A stretch of DNA of 64,000 nucleotides, taken from positions 1-64,000 of the forward strand of contig JAPPMB010000037.1 in NCBI GenBank assembly GCA_028819255.1, written 5' to 3'. How positions within the stretch are numbered: the first letter of the stretch is position 1; every line of letters begins with the position of its first letter. The translations under genes were made by a program, and so were the position numbers. Source of the stretch: Bryobacterales bacterium. GTDB taxonomy: Bacteria > Acidobacteriota > Terriglobia > Bryobacterales > UBA6623. Below, in pieces: positions 1 to 9,006 of this stretch. The notes under the pieces are model-generated. The model worked only from the letters and a program-made list of their open reading frames with translations. It made no database searches and was not told where the DNA came from.

Positions 1-125
1 GCCGGATGCGGAGCGATCCCAAGGGACCGCTGCTGATCCGGGTGACGGATCCCACTCCGCTGCAGAAGCGAGCCACGGAACTGTGGCGCGCGTTCCCAGT
101 GAACAACACTCCGAATCCGGCCTAA
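1..125 (+). CDS. C-terminal end of an unidentified protein (cut by window edge)
   Basis: A reading frame open from the window edge (codons in phase with base 3) ends at a TAA at 123-125. About 40 residues are visible, ending in the motif FPVNNTPNPA. No domain can be recognised in so short a fragment, and the start lies outside the window. The frame has good third-position GC and no competing longer frame, so it is probably the tail of a real gene. It reads in the same direction as the glycoside-hydrolase-like gene that follows 76 bases later. Confidence 0.4.
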   Translation, partial: RMRSDPKGPLLIRVTDPTPLQKRATELWRAFPVNNTPNPA

Positions 126-201
126 ACGCCTTTGTAATCAAATACTTCCGACTTGGCCCCTAGGGGGAACTTCGGCCTAAGGCGGCAGTCAGGAAGAGTG
201 G

Positions 202-1422
202 ATGCGCGACGGCATCCGCAAGATGCGCGAACTGGGTTTCAACTCCGTCTGGTCCGGACCCTACAGCTTGGAGCGCATCCGCTTCGGCAACATTGACGCC
301 GACCTAGCGGACGACGTCTACCGCGAAGCCGAGATTCCCTACGCGGTCCAGGTTCCACTGATCGAGCATCAGGTCGAACTGAAGCCCGGGGAGAAGCATC
401 CCGATGTCTTCGGCCCCGAGTATCGGCAGTATGTCAGCGAGGAGGTCGTCAAACGGGTCGCACCGCATCACGACAATCCGTGGATCCTCGGCTACTACTA
501 CGGCTACGGGTCATTCATGCGTGAAGACCTGTGGATCAACGAAACCCTTTCCTACGAACCTGGAGGCCCAGGCCGCGACCGGCTGCTCGACGTTCTCGAG
601 CAGCTCTATCGCGGCGACGTCGGGAAGCTGAACACCGTTTACGGAACGAGGTCCGCCTCTTTCTCAGATCTGCGGAAGAACGGGTCGCTGACCTACCCGC
701 GATGGATCTCAGCAGTCAAGGCTGGCGCACCGGTCCCCGGGCGGTCTGGTTCAGAAGACATGCTACAGGATGCGGAGGCGCTGCCGGGCGAAATCGTTGA
801 GCAGCTCCACAAAGTCGCACACGCTGAGATCCGCAAGCATGACCCGAATCACATGGTGATGGGGTCCTACTTCAAGCACACGACCTATACGAACGGGATC
901 TGGAACCGAATCGCACCCTACATCGACGCCCTCGGCCCCCAGGACCTCAGTGACGTGAACCCCATCAAGCCCAGTGTTGAGGCGACGGGATTGCCCGCGA
1001 TGCTGAGCGATCAGGAATCCGGAAACGTCTGTCCACTTGCTCTGCAGGGCAGGACGGGCGCCCCCGGCGCCGTTCCGGATCACGAGGATCGCCGAGTCCT
1101 GTACGATCTGCTGGCTGGCCGCATCGCTCGCGACCCGGATTTCATCGGCGTGTCTTTCTGCGCCGTGCTCTACGACCAGTCGCACTGGCGGCGGGCCCAC
1201 GACCGTGGCCAGCCAGGATTCTTCAACATCGACGGCGAGCCCAATCCGAGCCTTGTCGGAACCGTCCGCAACGCGAACCGCCGGATCCTTGACTCGGTTC
1301 GCGAACCCCTCGACGAACCGTCGATCGCCGAGCTTCACCGGTCCTACAACGAGACGAAGGCCGCATACCGCCGTATCATGCAACAGAGATTGGCGTTGCT
1401 GAAGAAGGGGGCGGGCGAGTAA
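202..1422 (+). CDS. GH50/agarase-like glycoside hydrolase, N-terminally truncated and probably inactive
   Basis: The 406-residue product matches the C-terminal (beta/alpha)8-barrel part of beta-agarase-like (GH50-type) enzymes. An early KMRELGFNSVW strand corresponds to the family's 'RxWGFNT' strand, and the end QPGFFNIDGEPNPSLV...ANRRI corresponds to the closing 'D..Y.P.LV.A.R.ANRRI' segment. The ATG has an AGGAAG sequence 6 bases upstream. The family's N-terminal half is missing. The seven codons before the ATG (GGSQEEW) still look like family sequence, but a TAA at 178-180 blocks the frame. Where active members carry 'GYFTDNE', this protein has GYYYGYGSF, and the expected nucleophile segment reads LSDQES with Asp in place of Glu. 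I infer a decayed or non-catalytic relative. The family assignment is from memory of motifs and is moderate; loss of activity is inference. Confidence 0.55.
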   Translation: MRDGIRKMRELGFNSVWSGPYSLERIRFGNIDADLADDVYREAEIPYAVQVPLIEHQVELKPGEKHPDVFGPEYRQYVSEEVVKRVAPHHDNPWILGYYYGYGSFMREDLWINETLSYEPGGPGRDRLLDVLEQLYRGDVGKLNTVYGTRSASFSDLRKNGSLTYPRWISAVKAGAPVPGRSGSEDMLQDAEALPGEIVEQLHKVAHAEIRKHDPNHMVMGSYFKHTTYTNGIWNRIAPYIDALGPQDLSDVNPIKPSVEATGLPAMLSDQESGNVCPLALQGRTGAPGAVPDHEDRRVLYDLLAGRIARDPDFIGVSFCAVLYDQSHWRRAHDRGQPGFFNIDGEPNPSLVGTVRNANRRILDSVREPLDEPSIAELHRSYNETKAAYRRIMQQRLALLKKGAGE

Positions 1423-1710
1423 CGCAGGAAAACGTCGGCCTACCCAGAGCCGCGGACGCGGAAGTCGGCCGCCGCATGGACGACTGGCACTGATCTCCCG
1501 GCCTCATTCGGTGCCGTCGAGTCTGGGTCGGGTGCCAATGCGTGCCGCTGGGCCTCACGGACGGGAGCTTTGTTCCGGAGCCAAGAACCCGGAGCCCGGT
1601 GGTCCGGCCCATTCTTCGGGAACAAGACTGTAGTATGTGGGTGGCGCAAGCTCAGCGGCATTGCAGAGCCGAGACAGCGCCCGCCCACCAAACCCTCTGA
1701 GGCAGCAGTC

Positions 1711-4194
1711 GTGTGGTCCGCAACTCAGCGAACGAGACGCAGCTGTCCGGGCGGTTGGCCGTTCCGGGTGGCTTTGCTCGCCGTGCTTCTGGCTCCCCTG
1801 GCTCTGGCAGGCGCCGGCCTAGACATCAATTTCACCCGCGACATCCGGCCAATTCTCGCGGAACGATGCTTACAATGCCATGGGCCGGACGAGGAGGCCC
1901 GGGCAAGCGGACTTCGGCTCGATGAGTACGCCGGGGCAGCTGAAGAGCGGGGAGGCAGAAGGGCGATCGTCCCTGGCGCTCCGGCGGCGAGCGAGCTGAT
2001 GGCACGGATCAGGACGGACGATCCGGCCCGCAGGATGCCCCTCGGCGGCGATCCCCTGTCGGAAGGGCAGATCCAGCTCCTTGAAGAGTGGATCTCCTCG
2101 GGCGCGAAGTACGAGCGCCACTGGGCATACGAGAAACCCAAACGCCCCCAGCCGCCCCCCGTTTCTGACGCAGGATGGGCGCGCAACCCGATAGACCGCT
2201 TCGTGCTGAGCAAGCTCGACGCAACGGGACTCAAGCCTTCCGGCGCAGCCGAGCCCGCCGTGCTGATGAGGCGCCTGTATCTCGACTTGATCGGGATTCC
2301 GCCGTCGCCGGAGCAGATCGACGACTTCCTGACGCACCCGACGGACGAGGCGTATCTGGCAAAGGTGGAGGAACTGCTCGAATCGCCGCAGTACGGCGAG
2401 CACTGGGCGCGGCCCTGGCTCGACCTCGCCCGCTACGCGGACTCCAACGGGTACCAGCATGACGATCCGCGCGAGATCTGGCCGTACCGGGACTGGGTCG
2501 TTCGGGCGTTCAACGACGACATGCCGTTTGACCGGTTCACGGTTGAGCAATTGGCGGGGGATCTTCTCGAAGCGCCTTCGCTGGACCAGCTGGTTGCGAC
2601 GGGCTTTAACCGCAACTCGCCGATGAACGGGTCAGGCGGATCGAAAATCGACGAGGTTCGCAACGCCATGCTCGTCGACCGGGTCAACACGACCGCGACG
2701 GTCTGGCTGGGGACCACGCTTGGCTGCGCGCAGTGCCACACGCACAAGTACGACCCTTTCACGATCGAGGAATACTATCGCTTCTACGCATACTTCGACC
2801 GTGGCGTGGACGAAACGGTGCTGCACGGCGGCGGCAATACGCGCAAGTACTACGTCGGCGCAAAGGTGGAGCTGCCCGTTCCTAAGGGGCGGAGGTCGCG
2901 ATACGCCGCCGTCAAGGCACAGCACGAGTACGTGAAGATGTTGATCAATCAGGCGGAGTTCGCGGCGGTCGCGGACCTGCCGACGTGGGTGGAGCGGCAG
3001 GCGACCAACCGCGACCTGCATCCGAACGCCGTCAGGGCTCTAGCGAAGCCGATGGAAGAGCGCACGGAATCGGACAACAACGCGATTCGGAACGCCTTCC
3101 TTGAGACGCGACCCGAGGTTGCGGAACCGAGAAAGGAGCTGGAGAAGCTTGCCAGGCGAATGAAGGCTCTGGCGCCGCCGACAACACTGATCATGGCCGA
3201 CAAGCCCGGCCCCGTCCAGAGCTTCGTGCTCGAGCGCGGCCAGATCGGCACCCACGGCAAGGCGGTCGAGCCCGGTACGCCCGCGGCGCTGCACACGCTC
3301 GACCCGGATCTGCCGCGCAGTCGTCTGGGACTGGCGCAGTGGATCACCTCGCCCGAAAATCCGCTAACGGCCCGGGTGACCGTCAATCGCATTTGGGCGG
3401 AGGTCTTCGGTCGCGGGATCGTCGCTTCGGTCGAGGACTTCGGCCGGCAGGTCGAGACCCCAACCCATCCGGAGCTGCTGGATTGGCTTGCAGTGGAGTT
3501 CGTCGACGGAGGCTGGTCGATCAAGAACATCGTTCGCCTGATCGTGACGACGGCGACCTATCGTCAGAGTTCGCGCGGATCCCCCGCAGTGCTGGAGCGG
3601 GACCCGGACAACACGCTTCTGGCGGTGGGGCCGCGTTTCCGCCTGCCGGCTGAAGCGATTCGGGATGCGGTGCTGGCGGCAAGCGGATTGCTGTCGCTCA
3701 AGATGGGCGGCCCCCCGGTCCACCCGCCGCAGCCCGACGGGCTCTGGAAGGAGATCAGCACCGCAACGGACCCCGACTACCCAACATCGGAGGGGGAGGA
3801 CAGGCACCGTCGCGGGATTTACACGGTCCGTCGCCGAGGAGCGCCGTACCCCAGCTTCACTACGTTCGACGCTTCCACCCGACAGGACTGCGTTGCCATG
3901 CGGGCCCGCACCAACTCGCCGCTCCAGGCCCTGACGCTGCTCAACGACCCGGTCTACGTCGAGGCCGCCGACGCCCTGGCGAAGCTCGTCATGGACCGGA
4001 CGGCGGCGTCCGACAGGGATCGACTCGCCTACGCCTTCCGGCGTGCAGTGACTCGGGCGCCCAGCGCGGCCGAGCTTCGGGAGCTCGCCCGTCTGCTTGA
4101 CCAGTTCCGCGAAACATCGGACCATGAGGCCGAAGCCTGGGTCTCACTGGCGCGGGTTCTGCTGAATCTGGACGAAACCATTACAAAGGGCTGA
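1711..4194 (+). CDS. Exported haem-motif protein with PSCyt1, DUF1549 and DUF1553 domains
   Basis: The 827-residue product has three parts. An N-terminal export signal (basic RTRR, then a hydrophobic run) leads into a cytochrome-like PSCyt1 segment with CLQCH at residues 53-57. DUF1549 follows (PIDRFVLSKL, then the RRLYLDLIGIPPSP signature near 175-200), with a second haem-type motif CAQCH at 339-343. DUF1553 is C-terminal (RVTVNRIWAEVFGRGIV). This architecture is known from Planctomycetes, Verrucomicrobia and some Acidobacteria, nearly always beside DUF1501; the reaction is unknown, though c-type haem attachment is likely. I chose GTG 1711 (GAGGC 8 bases upstream) because it places the signal peptide at the N-terminus; the frame opens further back to a TTG at 1570. 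The stop overlaps the next ATG by one base, so the two genes are translationally coupled. Confidence 0.85.
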   Translation: MWSATQRTRRSCPGGWPFRVALLAVLLAPLALAGAGLDINFTRDIRPILAERCLQCHGPDEEARASGLRLDEYAGAAEERGGRRAIVPGAPAASELMARIRTDDPARRMPLGGDPLSEGQIQLLEEWISSGAKYERHWAYEKPKRPQPPPVSDAGWARNPIDRFVLSKLDATGLKPSGAAEPAVLMRRLYLDLIGIPPSPEQIDDFLTHPTDEAYLAKVEELLESPQYGEHWARPWLDLARYADSNGYQHDDPREIWPYRDWVVRAFNDDMPFDRFTVEQLAGDLLEAPSLDQLVATGFNRNSPMNGSGGSKIDEVRNAMLVDRVNTTATVWLGTTLGCAQCHTHKYDPFTIEEYYRFYAYFDRGVDETVLHGGGNTRKYYVGAKVELPVPKGRRSRYAAVKAQHEYVKMLINQAEFAAVADLPTWVERQATNRDLHPNAVRALAKPMEERTESDNNAIRNAFLETRPEVAEPRKELEKLARRMKALAPPTTLIMADKPGPVQSFVLERGQIGTHGKAVEPGTPAALHTLDPDLPRSRLGLAQWITSPENPLTARVTVNRIWAEVFGRGIVASVEDFGRQVETPTHPELLDWLAVEFVDGGWSIKNIVRLIVTTATYRQSSRGSPAVLERDPDNTLLAVGPRFRLPAEAIRDAVLAASGLLSLKMGGPPVHPPQPDGLWKEISTATDPDYPTSEGEDRHRRGIYTVRRRGAPYPSFTTFDASTRQDCVAMRARTNSPLQALTLLNDPVYVEAADALAKLVMDRTAASDRDRLAYAFRRAVTRAPSAAELRELARLLDQFRETSDHEAEAWVSLARVLLNLDETITKG

Positions 4195-5588
4195 TGGGAC
4201 TGGAGCTTCACCGTCGAGCGTTTCTGCGGGCCGGCGCCGCCGGTCTTGGCTCGATCGCCCTGCAGTCGCTGCTCGCGGCCGACGACAGCGCGGCGGCTGC
4301 GCCGCACTTCGCACCCAGGGCAAGGCACGTCATCCTCCTGCACATGCTCGGCGGTCCGTCGCAGGTCGATCTGCTCGACCCCAAACCCGCGCTCGCGCAG
4401 TTCGAGGGCAAGCCGATGCCCGACAGCATCCTGAAGGGCAAGCAGTTCGCCTTTGTGCCCAACGGCGCTGGGGCTCTGGCCTCGCCGTACAAGTTCGCGA
4501 AGCACGGCGAGTCCGGGGCCTGGTTCTCCGAGCTCACGCCTCATTTGGCAGAGCGTGCGGATGATCTGACCGTCGTCCGCTCGATGCAGACCGACGAATT
4601 CAACCATGGCGCCGGCGAGCTCTTCCTCCACACCGGCTTCGGTCGCCTGGGAAGGCCCACGTTTGGGTCGTGGGTCTCCTACGGCCTAGGCTCGCTCAGC
4701 GACAGCCTTCCCACCTACGTCGTAATGGCGAACGGACCCAACGCGTGCGGCAACAGCGCCTGGGGAAACGGCTTCCTGGCCAGCGTCCATCAGGGCGTCA
4801 AGTTCCGCTCCGGGGAGGAGCCGGTCCACTACCTTTCCAACCCGGGCGGGGTTGACCGGGACCGCCAAGGGCTGGTGATCGGCGGGGTGTCCGCTCTCAA
4901 CCGACTGGCTCTCGAGCGCTACGAGGATCCCGAGATCGCCACCCGGATCGCACAGTACGAGATGGCGTTCCAGCTGCAGGCGTCAGGCCCCGAGCTGATG
5001 CGGATCGAGAACGAGCCCCAGCATGTGCTCGAAGCCTACGGCGCGGAGCCGGGCGGAGCCAGCTACGCCAACATGTGCCTGCTCGCCCGGAGAATGGTCG
5101 AGCGAGGCGTGCGGTTCGTGCAGATCATGCTGCGCGGATGGGACCACCACACCGGCATCTACCTGCCAGGCGCACTGCCCCGCTCCTGCCGCATCATGGA
5201 CCGCCCGACTGGCGCCCTGATCGATGACTTGAAGCAACGCGGCTTGCTCGACGACACCCTGATCATCTGGACAGGGGAGTTCGGCCGCACGCCGATGGTC
5301 CAGGCCATTTCCCCGCAGGGGTTCACGCAAGATCCGGGGCGGGATCACCATAAGGACGGGTTCTCGCTGATCCTGGCCGGCGGCGGCATCCGGCAGGGAC
5401 TGACGTACGGAGCCACCGACGACTTCGGATTCCAACCCACGGAGAACCCCGTGCATGTTCACGACCTTCACGCGACCGCCCTCCATTTGCTCGGCGTTGA
5501 CCACACCAAGCTGACGTTCAAGCACCAGGGACGAGACTTCCGGCTCACCGACGTCCACGGACGGGTCGTCGAGGAGCTGCTTGCATAG
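4194..5588 (+). CDS. DUF1501 protein with Tat signal
   Basis: The 464-residue DUF1501 protein belongs to a family with an alkaline-phosphatase/sulfatase-like fold and no established substrate. A twin-arginine-type signal (HRRAFLRAGAAG, residues 6-17) precedes a hydrophobic stretch, so it is probably exported folded. Family landmarks visible are HMLGGPSQVDLLDPKP, the FNHGAGELFLHTG segment, WDHHTGIY and the C-terminal IIWTGEFGRTP followed by GRDHH, which would supply His/Asp metal ligands. It starts in the TGATG overlap with the haem-motif gene upstream and is followed 12 bases later by the DUF1080 gene, so the three form one operon. It is very likely the functional partner of the DUF1549/DUF1553 protein, as in other genomes. 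Confidence 0.88.
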   Translation: MGLELHRRAFLRAGAAGLGSIALQSLLAADDSAAAAPHFAPRARHVILLHMLGGPSQVDLLDPKPALAQFEGKPMPDSILKGKQFAFVPNGAGALASPYKFAKHGESGAWFSELTPHLAERADDLTVVRSMQTDEFNHGAGELFLHTGFGRLGRPTFGSWVSYGLGSLSDSLPTYVVMANGPNACGNSAWGNGFLASVHQGVKFRSGEEPVHYLSNPGGVDRDRQGLVIGGVSALNRLALERYEDPEIATRIAQYEMAFQLQASGPELMRIENEPQHVLEAYGAEPGGASYANMCLLARRMVERGVRFVQIMLRGWDHHTGIYLPGALPRSCRIMDRPTGALIDDLKQRGLLDDTLIIWTGEFGRTPMVQAISPQGFTQDPGRDHHKDGFSLILAGGGIRQGLTYGATDDFGFQPTENPVHVHDLHATALHLLGVDHTKLTFKHQGRDFRLTDVHGRVVEELLA

Positions 5589-5600
5589 GACCTCATTAGC

Positions 5601-6506
5601 ATGAAGCAGAACCATGCCCTGACGCGAAGGGGCTTTCTCGCGAGCTCCGCCTGTGCCCTGCCCTTGGGAATCGCCTCCGCCCAGACCGCGTGGCGGCCCC
5701 TGTTCGACGGCGAGACACTGGACGGCTGGCGCGCGATCCATCGGCTGCCCGTGGCCAGGAATCCGGGCGGGCCGTCTCCGACGAAGGACTCCCCGCGATA
5801 CCGAAAGGCCCTTCGGAGCAAGGGCGACTGGAAAGTCGTCGATGGAGCCATCACGGGCGGCCAGGAACCACCAGGGTCCGGCGTCGGGGGCTACCTGATC
5901 ACCGATGAGAAGTTTGCCGATTTCGAACTCAGCCTCGGGGCGAATCCCGACTGGGGGGTCGACACCGGGTTGATGATTCGCGCGACGGCCATCGGAAGCC
6001 AGGGCTTCCAGCTCCTCGTGGATCACCGCGAGGGCGGCAACATTGGCTCCTTCTACGGCAACGGCATCGGCGGTTTCAACACCCGGAGGTTCGGGCTCAA
6101 GGCGAAGAGGGATGCGAGGCGCAGGGTCGTCGGCATGACGCCGGTCGCCTACCGAGATCTGAGTCCTCCACCGATATCGGACAAGAGCGAGGCGATCTGG
6201 TCGGCCGGTTCCGAGGCGTTTCTGGAAACTTGGCGTTTCGGTGAGTGGAACGAGATCCGCGTCCGATGCGAAGGGCGCCTGCCCGTGCTCACGACATGGA
6301 TCAACGGCGAGAAAATGGCGTCGGTCGACACGGCGAGCATGAATGCGGACGGCTACGATGCCGAAGCCGTGGCGAAGCTCCTCGGCGGGTCCGGCCACAT
6401 TGCGCTGGAAGTCCACAGCAGCGGGCAAGGCGATCGACTGGGGGACGATCGCTGGCTACCGGGCAGCGTCTGTCGCTGGCGGCGGATCCGCATCAGGGAA
6501 CTCTGA
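5601..6506 (+). CDS. DUF1080 (3-keto-disaccharide hydrolase-type) exported protein
   Basis: The 301-residue product opens with a Tat-type signal (LTRRGFLASSACALPLG) and continues with the family's typical LFDGETLDGWR, a short insert, and WKVVDGAITG. DUF1080 has a concanavalin-like jelly-roll fold; some members cleave 3-keto-glycosides made by periplasmic oxidation of sugars. Other family features are LITDEKFADFELSL, TGLMIRA and an EWNEIRVRCEG strand. The gene lies 12 bases after the DUF1501 gene and is the last of this operon before a 317-base gap. The context (sulfatase, GH50-like and Gfo/Idh-type genes in the same window) fits extracytoplasmic glycan processing. The fold assignment is firm; the exact substrate is unknown. 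Confidence 0.85.
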   Translation: MKQNHALTRRGFLASSACALPLGIASAQTAWRPLFDGETLDGWRAIHRLPVARNPGGPSPTKDSPRYRKALRSKGDWKVVDGAITGGQEPPGSGVGGYLITDEKFADFELSLGANPDWGVDTGLMIRATAIGSQGFQLLVDHREGGNIGSFYGNGIGGFNTRRFGLKAKRDARRRVVGMTPVAYRDLSPPPISDKSEAIWSAGSEAFLETWRFGEWNEIRVRCEGRLPVLTTWINGEKMASVDTASMNADGYDAEAVAKLLGGSGHIALEVHSSGQGDRLGDDRWLPGSVCRWRRIRIREL

Positions 6507-6823
6507 GATCTACCTGCCGTGCGCCTGTTCTCTCCGAGCCGCTGCAGAGGTATTGAGTATGCGCGCGATGATCGCGCTTCCGCCGGACACGGGAGAGAGC
6601 GGGCGCGCGGGAGCCCGGAACCGTCCGGCGGCAGCGTGTGCAAGCCCTGCACCGAGAGCCTTTCCGGAGCCCGCCTGACCAAGGACGCCTTGGCCTCGGC
6701 CGTGCCTGGACCGCCTCGCGCTCGCGGCGCCCGACTGGGAGCGGCCTGCCAGTCTGCGCCTCAGAATCCCCTCCACGTGACACCCCGGAATGCACCGGAA
6801 CGCAAGCATATACTCGTACGAAC
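6507..6823 (+). other. Non-coding gap with a 15-bp palindrome
   Basis: No convincing gene. Bases 6563-6577 form a perfect palindrome (GCGCGAT, one central base, ATCGCGC). There is no T-run, so it is not a classical terminator; it could stabilise the mRNA end of the upstream operon. The 3' end of the gap carries the promoter of the sulfatase gene. Confidence 0.35.
6809..6814 (+). promoter_or_regulatory. Candidate -10 box (TATACT) of the sulfatase gene
   Basis: TATACT ends 9 bases before the ATG at 6824, so transcription would begin within a few bases of the start codon. No good -35 hexamer is seen 16-18 bases upstream, and no ribosome-binding site lies before the ATG. Both fit a leaderless or nearly leaderless mRNA. 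Confidence 0.4.
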
Positions 6824-8347
6824 ATGAGCGGTCTTCGACGCGCCCTTGTTCCCTGCCTGCTGACTGCCTGCCTTCTGGCGGCGCCCATGCTGGCAGATCA
6901 GCCGAACATCCTCTTCCTGATGTCGGACGACCATGCCGCACATGCCCTCGGGGCCTACGGCGGGAGGCTGAAGGTTCTCGATCCGACACCGGCTCTTGAC
7001 AGGCTGGCTGGGGAGGGCATGCTCTTCGAGAACGCGTTCTGCACGAATTCGATCTGCACGCCCAGCCGGGCCACTCTGCTTACAGGCCAGTTCAGCCACG
7101 TGAATGGCGTCACGACACTGTCCGGCCATCTGGAGGGCGACCGGCAGTACGTCGCAAACCTCGTCCGGGACGCCGGCTACCAGACGGCGATGGTCGGGAA
7201 ATGGCATCTCAAGCGGCAGCCGGCGTTCGACTACTACTGCGTGCTTCCCGGCCAGGGATCGTACTTCAACCCGGTCATGCGGGAGTCGGGAGGGCGGTGG
7301 CCCGATCACGTTCGGCGCTTTTCCGCATACGACTCGGTCCATTCCACGGACGCCATCGTGAAGGCGTCGATCGACTGGCTCAAGCAGCGGGACAGGGAGC
7401 GTCCGTTCTTCCTGATGACCCACTTCAAGGCTCCGCACGACAACTTCGAGAACGCCGAGCGATACGACTTCCTCTTCGACGACATCGCGATACCGGAGCC
7501 CGAGAGCCTGTGGCGGGTGCCCAATCACGGCTCCGAGGCCACGCGGGGTGCGGGCACCTCCGTCGGCCGGCGCAACACTCGCAGGAACATGGGGCACCAC
7601 ATGTTCGTGGATCCGGGCCTCGCGGCGGAGGCGTACAAGCGAACGGCGTACCAGCGCTACCTGAAGAAGTACCTGAGAACCGTCCGCGGCGTCGACGACG
7701 GAGTGGCGCAGCTGCTCGAGCACCTCCGCCGTGACGGCGAACTGGACAAGACGGTGGTCATCTACACCTCGGACCAGGGCTTCATGCTCGGGGAGCATGA
7801 CTACATCGACAAGCGCTGGATGTACGAGGAATCGATGAGGATCCCGCTGCTCGTGCGGCATCCGGAGCTGGTGGGGGCCGGCTCGCGTTCGGAAGCGATC
7901 GTCAACAACACGGATTTCGCACCGACTCTCCTCGCGCTTGCCGGGATGAAGGCGCCACCGTTCATGCAGGGCCGGAGCCTGGTTCCGCTGCTCGAGGGCG
8001 AAGTGCCCGATGACTGGCGCACCGCAACCTACTATCGGTACTGGATGAACTACGCCCATCACGATGTGCCGGCGCACTTCGGCGTGCGCACCGGGGACTT
8101 CAAGCTGATCTTTTTCTACGGCCTGCCGCTGGACGCACCGGGTGCGAAAACGGCTGACACGCAGCCCGGCTGGGAGCTGTACGATTTGCGCGTGGACCCC
8201 GGGGAATCGCGCAACGTCTACGGGGATGCCGCCTACGCGGACGTCGCGAACGAGCTGAAGACAGAACTGCGACGGCTCAAGGACGAGACCGGAGACACGG
8301 ACGAAAAGTTCCCGGAGCTCATGGAAGTCCTGAGGAAACACTGGTGA
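6824..8347 (+). CDS. Exported type I (formylglycine-dependent) sulfatase
   Basis: The 507-residue sulfatase has a signal peptide (hydrophobic LTACLLAAP) and then the opening strand NILFLMSDDHAAHALG, whose paired Asp residues bind the metal. The maturation motif CTPSRATLLTG starts with Cys78, the residue converted to formylglycine by an FGE enzyme not in this window. GKWHLKR and the late TSDQGFMLGEHD segment supply further active-site residues. The C-terminal WELYDLRVDPGES is the usual closing motif. It would hydrolyse sulfate esters from an organic substrate, probably a glycan, outside the cytoplasm. I chose ATG 6824 because it begins the signal peptide and follows a -10 box; the frame stays open to 6638 but that part is not family-like. 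Confidence 0.92.
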   Translation: MSGLRRALVPCLLTACLLAAPMLADQPNILFLMSDDHAAHALGAYGGRLKVLDPTPALDRLAGEGMLFENAFCTNSICTPSRATLLTGQFSHVNGVTTLSGHLEGDRQYVANLVRDAGYQTAMVGKWHLKRQPAFDYYCVLPGQGSYFNPVMRESGGRWPDHVRRFSAYDSVHSTDAIVKASIDWLKQRDRERPFFLMTHFKAPHDNFENAERYDFLFDDIAIPEPESLWRVPNHGSEATRGAGTSVGRRNTRRNMGHHMFVDPGLAAEAYKRTAYQRYLKKYLRTVRGVDDGVAQLLEHLRRDGELDKTVVIYTSDQGFMLGEHDYIDKRWMYEESMRIPLLVRHPELVGAGSRSEAIVNNTDFAPTLLALAGMKAPPFMQGRSLVPLLEGEVPDDWRTATYYRYWMNYAHHDVPAHFGVRTGDFKLIFFYGLPLDAPGAKTADTQPGWELYDLRVDPGESRNVYGDAAYADVANELKTELRRLKDETGDTDEKFPELMEVLRKHW

Positions 8348-8541
8348 GCGGGGCTTCGGCAAGCTCCCGGACGAACGAGTCTGCCGGGGCGGTCTTTGCC
8401 GGCTCGCGTGGGCCGGCCGGACCAAGGGGCCACTCGGCTGATGGCGGCTCGGCGTGCCGGATCACGGTCGTTCCTCCATGCGAGGCGGACGGTGTGGGGG
8501 CCTCCTACACCGTGTCGAATCGCTCACGGACTTCCGATTGC

Positions 8542-8573
8542 TACAATGAGACCTCTGAGCCCACGCTAGGAGG
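8542..8573 (+). promoter_or_regulatory. -10 box and Shine-Dalgarno of the A-type Fe-S carrier gene
   Basis: TACAAT at 8542-8547 is a good -10 hexamer without a clear -35 partner. AGGAGG at 8568-8573 is a consensus ribosome-binding site 9 bases before the ATG at 8583, unlike many genes in this window, which lack one. Confidence 0.45.
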
Positions 8574-8582
8574 ACACCAATC

Positions 8583-8906
8583 ATGATCCAGATGACCGAG
8601 ACGGCTGTTTCCAAAGTGAACGAGATCCTGGGCCAGCAGAGCCCCAAGCCCAAGGGCCTGCGCCTGTCCGTCGTTGGTGGCGGCTGCTCCGGGTTTCAGT
8701 ACTCGATGGCATTCGAGAACAACCAGCTGCCGCTCGACAAGGTCTACAACTATGACGGCCTGCAGATATTCGTTGATCAGGCCAGCTTGCTGTACCTCGA
8801 CAACTGCCGCGTCGACTATGTGGAGACCATGGAGGGGGCGGGGTTCAAGTTCGACAACCCCAATGTGACCTCGACCTGCGGCTGCGGCAGCTCCTTCAAC
8901 GCATAG
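8583..8906 (+). CDS. A-type iron-sulfur carrier protein (IscA/ErpA/SufA family)
   Basis: The 107-residue HesB/IscA-family protein delivers assembled Fe-S clusters to apoproteins in the cytoplasm. The three ligand cysteines are present at the canonical positions C35 (GGGCSGFQY), C99 and C101 (TCGCGSSF), matching E. coli IscA numbering exactly; an extra C75 lies between. The length is standard. A consensus AGGAGG sits 9 bases before the ATG. It is monocistronic here, separate from the suf operon at 44931-51855, and so is likely the general carrier (ErpA-like) serving that system. Sequence alone does not separate IscA, ErpA and SufA. Confidence 0.93.
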   Translation: MIQMTETAVSKVNEILGQQSPKPKGLRLSVVGGGCSGFQYSMAFENNQLPLDKVYNYDGLQIFVDQASLLYLDNCRVDYVETMEGAGFKFDNPNVTSTCGCGSSFNA

Positions 8907-9006
8907 CGCGGGCCGTGCCTCGCGCCGGTCGGTGCGAGAGGGACCGCCTTCGGGCACCGGGAATTCGGCCTCCGCCTCGCGGGGTGCCGATCCCTGAGAC
9001 TGTCAC

